Source of the DNA: an uncultured Paludibacter sp.
GTDB lineage: Bacteria; Bacteroidota; Bacteroidia; Bacteroidales; Paludibacteraceae
Direction of reading: 5' to 3'
Length of the DNA: 64,000 nucleotides
NCBI GenBank assembly: GCA_937897985.1
Contig: CALCBD010000039.1
Coordinates: 117,504-181,503, forward strand
The notes beneath the pieces were generated by a model. That model was not told where the DNA came from and did not search any database. It saw only the letters and a list, made by a program, of their open reading frames with translations. Below, piece by piece: positions 9,175 through 17,090 of this stretch. Numbering within the stretch: the first letter of the stretch is position 1; every line of letters starts with the position of its first letter. The translations under genes and the position numbers were made by a program.

Positions 9175-10569
9175 ATGAAAAAGTTTTTTACGGTAATATT
9201 TTGCTTTGTTTCGTTGATAGTCGGCGCTCAAACCGATGCGGATATTGAGAACTACAATTATGTTCTCGGAACTCAAACCATTGGTCCTAAATACAAATTC
9301 ACCAACGAAGATGCATTAATCGAAACAGCGAAAGCTATTTACGATATGGGCTCACGTTCGCTGAAAATTTCGCTTTCAGTAAGCTCCTACCCGGGTGTTT
9401 CGGGAAGTTATTCAACGCTGACTTCGCTTGTTCGCGACAATGCTTCGTTTCGTCAGACTATCGATATGCCTTTCCGCAATTATTTCTTCTGGGCACGCAG
9501 TCATGCTAACTGGGCCGATGGTTATTCCGAAGCGGAGCGAACCGAGGACTCGATTCAAATCTATGATTTAACAAAATACCTGCTCAGTCATTATAACAAT
9601 ACCGGTAAAACATTCTACCTCGGACATTGGGAAGGCGACTGGTATTTACTGCCCAACTACGACCGCAATTACGTGCCTTCGGACGAACGCTGTGCCAATA
9701 TGGCCAAATGGTTGCGAACCCGGCAAAACGCCATCGATAAAGCAAAAAACGAGGGCGGTTTCAATAATGTGATGGTGTATGGATATGTGGAAGTGAATCA
9801 GGTGGTTGATGCAAAGTTTAGTTCCAAAAAACGGGTTGTGAATTGCGTTTTGCCTCTTACGAATGTTGATTTTGTCTCTTATTCATCCTACGATGCACAG
9901 TGGTACGATTAGGCCAAATACAACTCAATTCTCGATTATATTGAAGCTAATCTGCCACCCAAAGCAGGAATAACAGGCAAAAGGATTTTTATTGGCGAAA
10001 TCGGCAATTCACTCGAAAAGTCGGGCTGGGATATTAACAAACACGAATCGGACAACCGCGCATTTTTCAAAACGGCCATTGCCTGGGGTTGTCCATTTGT
10101 ATTGTACTGGGAAATGTACAACAACGAGTTTGATACTGCCAATAACAGGCATCGCGGGTTCTGGCTTATCAACGATAAAAATGAAAAACAACCCCTGTAT
10201 GACATGTTTACTTACTTTTACGATGCAGCTAAAAAATATGTAGAACGCTACAAGTTGATTAACAAAACATTACCCAATTATTTGGAATATGCCACCTGGG
10301 CATCCAATTATCTGGCTACAAAACCTACTGCAATTACAAATATTTCTGACACATTGAGTAATTTCAGAGTTTCGGGCACGAATCAACTACTGCTGATCGA
10401 GAATAATCAGACAGAAGCAGTGATAAAAGTATTCAGCATTAAAGGCGCTGAAATTTTAACACGTCAGATAATGAAAAATGAAAAAATTCAGATTCCGCTC
10501 GGTAGGGGCGTATATATTGTAAGAATTGAAACAAAAAATCAAATCCGTTCACAAAAAATAATATTATAA
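9175..10569 (+). pseudogene. Putative TIM-barrel glycoside hydrolase with T9SS tail, interrupted by in-frame TAG
   Basis: The frame opens with the signal peptide MKKFFTVIFCFVSLIVGAQ and runs to a TAG at 9910-9912. The same frame then continues without any other stop to 10569. The sequence after the TAG aligns directly with the next gene (GKRIFIGEIG against GKRLFIGEYG; WGCPFVLYWEMYNNE against WGCPFILWWEMYNNE) and ends in a T9SS type A domain. One base change therefore splits the gene. The putative acid/base E153 (HWEGDW) lies before the stop and the putative nucleophile E275 (FIGEIG, counting the stop as codon 246) after it, so the truncated product should be inactive. A recent nonsense mutation, an assembly error or readthrough are all possible. 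The start could also be the ATG at 9172. Confidence 0.85.
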
Positions 10570-10571
10570 TA

Positions 10572-11840
10572 ATGAAATACTTATATTTATCTCTGTCGCT
10601 GTTATTGAGTATCACTACTTTGATGGCCGGCAAAACAAAAACATGCAAATTTGAAAAACAAATCGAAGGTTTTAACTATATAATCGGCACACAAACCGTT
10701 GGCGCCAAATATAAATTCACCAACGAAACCAATCTGGTGGAAACGGCTAAAGCCATTCGTGAAATGGGTAGTAACCTGCTCAAATTCAGCATGAGTCCCC
10801 GTTACTGGTGGGAAAACTACGATATTCCCCGCGATGAAAAAATTACATCCCTTGAAATGCTCGCACACGAGAAATCGATGAAGATGGTACTGGATATGGA
10901 TTTTAAATATTATCAGATTTGGGCTTACGAGTTTTCGCACTACACGCCTGAACCTCCCGGGCAAAAGAAAGACGAGAATCAGATAAAATTTATCGGGGGA
11001 ATGAGCGACGCACATGCCGAAGCTTCGTATCGCGAAATGTACGATTTTGCTGCATACTTACTCAAAACCTATTCGGGAACCGGAAAAGTGTTTTTGCTGG
11101 GTAACTGGGAAGGCGACTGGCATTTGCGTTGGGACTATGACCGCAGCAAACCGGCCGACCCCAAAACCATTGAAGGCATGACGCGTTGGTTTCAGGTACG
11201 CCAGAAGGCTGTGGAAGATGCCAAACGCACGGTCAAACACAAAAATGTAGAAATGTATTATTACGTGGAAGTAAATTTGTCGGACCTGGCACTTGCCGGA
11301 AGGGATTGTGTTATCAACAGTATTTTACCCGAAGTGAATCCCGATTATGTTTCGTTTTCGTCGTACACAGCCACCAATCCGCCTGCTAACGAAGCTGAAA
11401 TGGAAAAAACACTGACCGAACACCTGAATTATATCGAATCGAAAATGCAACCAAAACCGGCAATCAAGGGAAAACGGCTTTTTATTGGCGAATATGGCTG
11501 GCCTGAAATTGGTTTTTATTCCAATGAGCCTTCTTACCGACCTGCTGAAGAAGTGGATAAACGGGCAAAATGGGTAATGAAAGCAGCTCTGAAATGGGGC
11601 TGTCCGTTTATTTTATGGTGGGAAATGTACAATAACGAGTTGACCAAAGAAGGAAAAAACCGCGGATTCTGGCTTATTAATGATAAGGGAGAAAAAACAC
11701 CGCTATATTATACACATCAGAATTTTTTAAATGAAGGTAAAAAGTGGGTTCGCAATTATGTTAAAAAGCACCATCAAATGCCCTCAAATGAAGCATACAC
11801 AAATGCAGCTTTGTCCTTTAAATCATTAAAAACAGATTGA
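10572..11840 (+). CDS. Putative TIM-barrel glycoside hydrolase of unrecognised family
   Basis: This 422-residue secreted protein (signal MKYLYLSLSLLLSITTLMAG) is an intact paralogue of the broken gene just upstream, two bases away, but without the T9SS tail. I do not recognise a named family. Conserved blocks in both copies are GTQTxGxKYKFTNE near the N terminus, GNWEGDWHLRWDYDR with E180, YVEVN, GKRLFIGEYGWPE with E307, and a late WGCPFILWWEMYNNE. Two glutamates about 127 residues apart, at the ends of predicted strands 4 and 7, fit a clan GH-A retaining hydrolase; that is inference. Its place in an operon with a GH2 mannosidase supports a glycan role. Confidence 0.75.
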   Translation: MKYLYLSLSLLLSITTLMAGKTKTCKFEKQIEGFNYIIGTQTVGAKYKFTNETNLVETAKAIREMGSNLLKFSMSPRYWWENYDIPRDEKITSLEMLAHEKSMKMVLDMDFKYYQIWAYEFSHYTPEPPGQKKDENQIKFIGGMSDAHAEASYREMYDFAAYLLKTYSGTGKVFLLGNWEGDWHLRWDYDRSKPADPKTIEGMTRWFQVRQKAVEDAKRTVKHKNVEMYYYVEVNLSDLALAGRDCVINSILPEVNPDYVSFSSYTATNPPANEAEMEKTLTEHLNYIESKMQPKPAIKGKRLFIGEYGWPEIGFYSNEPSYRPAEEVDKRAKWVMKAALKWGCPFILWWEMYNNELTKEGKNRGFWLINDKGEKTPLYYTHQNFLNEGKKWVRNYVKKHHQMPSNEAYTNAALSFKSLKTD

Positions 11841-11887
11841 ATTCACTGACTTGTTAATTTTAAACACATTAGCATTTTTACTTTCAA

Positions 11888-11950
11888 CAAAATAATACAA
11901 CTGTTGAACAAAAAAAAGCAAATGTGCAGTTTAATTTGAGACTATTTTTG
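11888..11950 (+). promoter_or_regulatory. Promoter with tandem CAAAATA operator, susCD operon
   Basis: CAAAATAATACA begins at 11888 and a degenerate copy CAAAAAAAAGCA at 11909, exactly 21 bp later. The -7 box TATTTTTG lies at 11943-11950, which is 55 and 34 bp from the two copies. The 21-bp spacing puts the sites on the same helix face, as for AraC-family half-sites. The leader to the ATG at 12055 is about 95 nt. Confidence 0.7.
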
Positions 11951-12054
11951 CACAGTCGGATTCTACTGAATTTTCAATTGTTTATAAATCAACCCGTTTT
12001 TAAGGATAATATATAATGAATTGGTAACCTTTTTAATAAAACAACAAATATATA

Positions 12055-15000
12055 ATGAACAAAATCAAACTGCATCTACGCCTTTTAAAAGTCCTGGTAG
12101 TTTTATTGTCGGTAAGTACCAGTGTAATTTTTGCGCAAACAGGCCGAACCATAAGCGGATTAATTACTGACCCGAAAGGGGAGCCCATTATTGGTGCAAA
12201 CGTATTAATCAAAGGGACAACCAATGGCACAATCAGCGATATCGATGGAAAGTACACACTGAAAGGAGTCAGCGCAAACCAGGTTTTGGTTTTTTCGTAC
12301 ATCGGCTTTACCCCCGTTTCGAAAACAGCAGGAAATCAGTCAGTTATCAACATCATTCTTCAGGAAGATCAGAAAAGTCTCGACGAAGTGGTTGTGGTTG
12401 GATATTCGAGTCAAAAAAAGGCAACAGTAACAGGCGCGATTAACAGTGTAAAAAGCACAGAATTGCTTCAGACTCCCGTAGCCAACATAAGTAATGCTCT
12501 TGCCGGACGTACATCAGGTCTTATTGCCGTACAGCGAAGTGGTGAACCGGGCAAGGACCAGTCGACACTGCGCATACGCGGGATAGCCACTCTTAACAGC
12601 GGAGACTCATCCGATCCTCTGGTGCTGGTGGATGGTGTGGAACGCAACTTTAATGAAATTGATGCCAACGAAATTGAAACTATCAATATATTAAAAGATG
12701 CTTCGGCAACAGCTGTTTTTGGTGTGCGTGGTGCAAACGGAGTAATACTGGTAACCACTAAAATCGGTCGCGAAGGTAAACCAAATGTATCATACACATC
12801 AAATGTAGCACTTCAAAACCCCACACGACTACCTGAATCGGTGGGAAGTGCCGATTATGCAATGCTATATAACGAAGCATGGCAAAATGACGGGAATACA
12901 GATAAAATATTTTCGGATACCGACATTGAATTGTATCGTGATGGTTCACAACCCTATACGCATCCAAACAACGATTGGTACAAATTAATGATAAAACCGC
13001 TTGCAGCCCAGCAACAACACAATATCAATGTGTCCGGAGGGGCCAAAAATACAAGATACTTTATTTCGCTGGGCTATTTCCAGCAGGAAGGTTCGTATAA
13101 AGAAGCCAAATTATACAAGGACATTAACGGAAATCCCAACTATAGTCGTTTCAATTTTCGTTCAAATCTCGATTTTAACATAAGTAAAAATACCGACATT
13201 TCAATAAAGATCGGAAGTCAGCTTGTTGATGCGAGATATCCCGGTGTTGAAACTTCAACCTTATTTGCAAGTGTATTGTCGGCTGCATCCATTTCGACAC
13301 CCGGAATTGTGGATGGAAAATTAATCAAATCAATAGAAGGCGGAACCCGTATGGTTTCCGAAAATCCGTTTTATTCCATTATTGGTCTTGGTTGGAAAGA
13401 CACTTACAACAATAACCTGAATGCCAATTTATCGTTACGTCAGAAACTTAATTTTATCACAAATGGACTTACAGCCCGCGGCATGATCAGTTATGATGGA
13501 TTTTACAGTCACACCCTGAATCGAAAAAAGGAAGTGGAAGAATATATAATGCGTAAAAATATATGGAGTACCGATCCGGCCGAATTGGCAGCCAATCCGT
13601 TTATTTTTGAACTCGCACGTCAGGCAGGTCCCATCAGTACTTCAGAATCGTGGGGTAAGAACTATAAAATCTACGGCGAAGCCGCCCTGGAATATGACAG
13701 AACGATTAACAGACATCAGGTTACCGGTCTTGTTTTGGGTAATTTTCAAAAATATTTTTTACCAAGTCTGGCTTATGGATTACCCTCCGGATATCTGGGT
13801 GTTGTTGGCCGGATTACCTATAATTATGCTCATAAATATCTGGCCGAAATTAATGCCGGATACAATGGGTCCGAGAATTTCCCTGCCGACAAAAGATTCG
13901 GATTCTTTCCGGCATTTTCAGTCGGCTGGACAGCTTCGGAAGAAGGTTTTTTCCCGAAAAATGATATTTTCACTTACGCAAAACTTCGTGCTTCATACGG
14001 TGAAGTGGGGAATGATAAATTAGGAGCCGCACGATATCTGTACCGGCCTTCGGTTTTTGCTCTTACCGGAAACTATATTTTCGGCGAAGATGTAGGTATA
14101 GGTAAACCCGGCAGTCCAACCAATTACGTTCAGCAAGCCATTGGTAATCCGAATGTAAGCTGGGAACGTGCAAAAAAAACCAATGTTGGTATGGAATTAA
14201 AGTTTTTCAACAATAAAATTGGTTTAACACTGGATGGTTTTTCCGAATACCGTGATCAGATTTTATGGAAACGCGAAGATCAGACTATATTGGTTCAGGC
14301 CAATCTTCAACCCACCAACATTGGAATAGTGTCGAACCACGGATTTGAAATTGAACTGGGTTATGATGAAAGAAAAAGCAACTTCAGTTATGGAATCAAA
14401 GGCAATTTCTCCTATTCAAAAAATAAAATTGAGTACAAGAGCGAAGCCCCGAAACCATTTCCGAATTTGTATCAGACCGGAAACTCTGTCGGACAGTTCA
14501 AAGGTTTGATTTTCGAAGGTTTTTATAATACCATGGAAGAGATTAATGATCCTTCACGTCCTATATCGGCATGGGAAGGCACCAGTTTAAAACCGGGCGA
14601 CATGAAATATAAGGACATTGCAGGTGACCCTGTAACCGGTGGCCCCGATGGAAAGATTGATGAAAATGACTATACAAATATCGGACATACACCTTTTCCG
14701 GATATAACCTACGGGCTTAACCTGAATGCCTCTTATAAAAGTATTGAATTTTCAGTTTTATTGCAGGGTGTGTCAAATGTATCCACCTACTTCGATGGTT
14801 CAGCAGCTTATCCGTTTTATTCCGGTTTTCGTACTGCTTTTACATGGCATACCGAACGCTGGACCGAAGAACGGTACAAAAACGGTGACATTATTTCATA
14901 TCCGCGCTTAACCACCAATGCCTCATCAACCGGTCATAACTACCGAATGTCAACTTTCTGGCTTCAGGATGCCTCCTACCTGCGTATAAAAAACATAGAG

Positions 15001-15189
15001 CTGGCATACCGGTTCAAAAAAGTTAATCTTGGTATTATCGGATTCAATTCATTAAGACTTTTTGTAAACGCAAACAACCTGTTTACATTTACCAAAATGC
15101 GTTATTTCGACCCTGAAGCACCTTCGGGAAGCGGAACTTTTTATCCTCAAATGCGTGTGTTTAACGGTGGTCTAAGTGTTCAATTTTAA
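12055..15189 (+). CDS. SusC/RagA-family TonB-dependent transporter
   Basis: This 1044-residue outer-membrane protein starts with a signal peptide ending VIFAQ. Residues about 32-110 are the carboxypeptidase-regulatory-like domain (GLITDPKGEPIIGANVLIKG), followed by the TonB-box region DEVVVVGYSSQKK, a plug domain to about 225 (LVLVDGVERNFNEIDANEIE, GANGVILVTTK) and a beta barrel ending in Phe (GGLSVQF). It imports oligosaccharides using TonB energy, with its SusD partner (gap 6 bp) as lid. It is the first gene of the four-gene uptake operon 12055-21729, driven by the promoter at 11888-11950. Length and architecture are typical. Confidence 0.97.
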   Translation: MNKIKLHLRLLKVLVVLLSVSTSVIFAQTGRTISGLITDPKGEPIIGANVLIKGTTNGTISDIDGKYTLKGVSANQVLVFSYIGFTPVSKTAGNQSVINIILQEDQKSLDEVVVVGYSSQKKATVTGAINSVKSTELLQTPVANISNALAGRTSGLIAVQRSGEPGKDQSTLRIRGIATLNSGDSSDPLVLVDGVERNFNEIDANEIETINILKDASATAVFGVRGANGVILVTTKIGREGKPNVSYTSNVALQNPTRLPESVGSADYAMLYNEAWQNDGNTDKIFSDTDIELYRDGSQPYTHPNNDWYKLMIKPLAAQQQHNINVSGGAKNTRYFISLGYFQQEGSYKEAKLYKDINGNPNYSRFNFRSNLDFNISKNTDISIKIGSQLVDARYPGVETSTLFASVLSAASISTPGIVDGKLIKSIEGGTRMVSENPFYSIIGLGWKDTYNNNLNANLSLRQKLNFITNGLTARGMISYDGFYSHTLNRKKEVEEYIMRKNIWSTDPAELAANPFIFELARQAGPISTSESWGKNYKIYGEAALEYDRTINRHQVTGLVLGNFQKYFLPSLAYGLPSGYLGVVGRITYNYAHKYLAEINAGYNGSENFPADKRFGFFPAFSVGWTASEEGFFPKNDIFTYAKLRASYGEVGNDKLGAARYLYRPSVFALTGNYIFGEDVGIGKPGSPTNYVQQAIGNPNVSWERAKKTNVGMELKFFNNKIGLTLDGFSEYRDQILWKREDQTILVQANLQPTNIGIVSNHGFEIELGYDERKSNFSYGIKGNFSYSKNKIEYKSEAPKPFPNLYQTGNSVGQFKGLIFEGFYNTMEEINDPSRPISAWEGTSLKPGDMKYKDIAGDPVTGGPDGKIDENDYTNIGHTPFPDITYGLNLNASYKSIEFSVLLQGVSNVSTYFDGSAAYPFYSGFRTAFTWHTERWTEERYKNGDIISYPRLTTNASSTGHNYRMSTFWLQDASYLRIKNIELAYRFKKVNLGIIGFNSLRLFVNANNLFTFTKMRYFDPEAPSGSGTFYPQMRVFNGGLSVQF

Positions 15190-15195
15190 TTTAAT

Positions 15196-17064
15196 ATGCT
15201 AAAAATGAAAACAATCAGAATATTACTCCTTACATTTATCGTTGCATTTTTGACAACTTCGTGCAATGATTTTTTTGACATACCAATCACCAGCGATGTA
15301 ACCATTGATACTGTTTTCAGTAATCAGTTGCGTGCCGAACAATTCCTCTGGACAGTTTATGAAACATCATCAATCAACGGTTTTCCGGGTTGGAAAGATG
15401 GCGGTGTAAAAAACGGGTTGCTCATGGGGGCAACCGACGAAGGCGACATGTATGGTGGCGAAGGAGCCGAAGATTTTAACAAAGGTAGCTGGAGTGCAAG
15501 CAATCAGCGTGAATTTAATATGGGGACTGCATACCTGGGCATTCGAAATGCCAATATTTTCATGGAAAATGTGGACAGAGTACCCGATATAAGTGATTCA
15601 TACAGGAATCAGATGCGTTCGGAAGCCCGATTTTTCAGGGCTTTACAACATTTCGACATGATGCAGCGATTCGGGGGAATACCTATAGTGAAACAAACGT
15701 TGGACAAAGGGGATGCCGAACAAAAAATTCCAAGAAGCACTTTTGCCGAAACAGTAAAATTTATTGTTGATGAGTGCGATGAAGCTATAAAATACTTACC
15801 GAATAATTATGACAAAGCTTATCGAGGCCGCGTAACCAAAGGTGCTGCATTGGCACTTAAAGCACGCACTTTACTTTATGCAGCAAGTCCGCTTTTTAAT
15901 CCGGCAAACGGAAAAGCTTATTTTGAAGATGGCATCAACGATGGTGATTACACGAATGCCGTCGACCCTGAATTGAAAAAGTATGTATGTTACGAAAATT
16001 ACGACCCTAATCGTTGGGCAGTTGCAGCTGCTGCTTCAAAAGCAGTTATCGACTGGGCAGCCAACGAATCAGGTTGGTGTGCCATTGTAAATACAGGTAA
16101 ACCTTTTGATGACTATAACAATTCAACTGCGCTCAACAGCAATGAAATCATTCTGAACGATCGTTCACACCTGCGCTTTGCCACCTGGCTCGACGGATAT
16201 GGCAATCAGGTACGATACTATACCAATTCCATTTATGGTTCATGGAAACGGTCGCATGGAGTTTCGTTTAACATGACGAAATTTTACCTCACTGCCAACG
16301 GAGAAGAACAAACCTGGAACGAAAATACAGATCCGAACGGAACTTATGGAAATTATGGCGAGTTTGTAGCCAAATGTAAAGAAATGGAACCACGTTTTCA
16401 GCTCTCGGTGCAATATTCAAGTCCCGATCAGATTGCAGCCGGACTCGAAACCAATAAGGTAATTGAAGGTTGGTGGAGTAAGGACGGTACTAAAGAAATT
16501 GTACCCGGCGGAAAATGGATGGATGCTTCGATGTATGCCTGCTACACTGGTGTAGGACATCTTAAAAAGTACATTGTGAATATGAATCATACCGAATCGC
16601 CCTTTTTCTGGCCCATTTTCAGGCTGGCTGAATTTTATCTGAATTATGCCGAAGCGTTGAATGAAACCTTGTCGGCTCCGAATCAGGAAGTATTAGATGC
16701 AATAAATGTAATACGCAATCGCGCAGGGCTTCCGTCGCTGACCAATGCAAGTCCCGGTTGCGATTCACGTGATAATTTCCGGAAGGTAATACAACGCGAA
16801 CGTACCGTTGAACTGTTTTGCGAAGAACACCGGTTTTTTGATGTCAGACGATGGAAAATTGCTGATAATGAAGGAGTAATGAAAGGTGGCATCTGGACTT
16901 TACGCTTGTACCAGATGGATGGCCAAACCACTCCCAACAAGTCAGCTGTTGTCTATAAAAAAGAAAAGGTGGAAGACCGTGTATGGAAAGATTATATGTA
17001 TCTCTATCCGTTCAATCAGAGTGAAGTAAATTTAGGATATTTAAAACAAAATCCGGGTTGGTAA
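15196..17064 (+). CDS. SusD/RagB-family surface glycan-binding lipoprotein
   Basis: This 622-residue protein has a lipoprotein signal with lipobox LTTSC (start MLKMKTIRILLL; the ATG at 15205 is an equally good start). SusD hallmarks are RSEARFFRALQHFDMMQRFGGIP, RGRVTKGAALALKARTLLYAASPLF, the AEFYLNYAEA block and the C-terminal ERTVELFCEEHRFFDVRRW. It binds the glycan at the cell surface and closes over the SusC partner encoded 6 bp upstream. It ends in NPGW, as SusD proteins usually do. Confidence 0.96.
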   Translation: MLKMKTIRILLLTFIVAFLTTSCNDFFDIPITSDVTIDTVFSNQLRAEQFLWTVYETSSINGFPGWKDGGVKNGLLMGATDEGDMYGGEGAEDFNKGSWSASNQREFNMGTAYLGIRNANIFMENVDRVPDISDSYRNQMRSEARFFRALQHFDMMQRFGGIPIVKQTLDKGDAEQKIPRSTFAETVKFIVDECDEAIKYLPNNYDKAYRGRVTKGAALALKARTLLYAASPLFNPANGKAYFEDGINDGDYTNAVDPELKKYVCYENYDPNRWAVAAAASKAVIDWAANESGWCAIVNTGKPFDDYNNSTALNSNEIILNDRSHLRFATWLDGYGNQVRYYTNSIYGSWKRSHGVSFNMTKFYLTANGEEQTWNENTDPNGTYGNYGEFVAKCKEMEPRFQLSVQYSSPDQIAAGLETNKVIEGWWSKDGTKEIVPGGKWMDASMYACYTGVGHLKKYIVNMNHTESPFFWPIFRLAEFYLNYAEALNETLSAPNQEVLDAINVIRNRAGLPSLTNASPGCDSRDNFRKVIQRERTVELFCEEHRFFDVRRWKIADNEGVMKGGIWTLRLYQMDGQTTPNKSAVVYKKEKVEDRVWKDYMYLYPFNQSEVNLGYLKQNPGW

Positions 17065-17090
17065 GCTATTGTAAAAAATGATTTAAAACA

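Noticed and set aside
9910..9912. Programmed TAG recoding (pyrrolysine or alternative code)
   Set aside because: No other gene in the window contains an internal in-frame TAG, and TAG is used as a normal stop (for example at hipA). A nonsense mutation or sequencing error is simpler.
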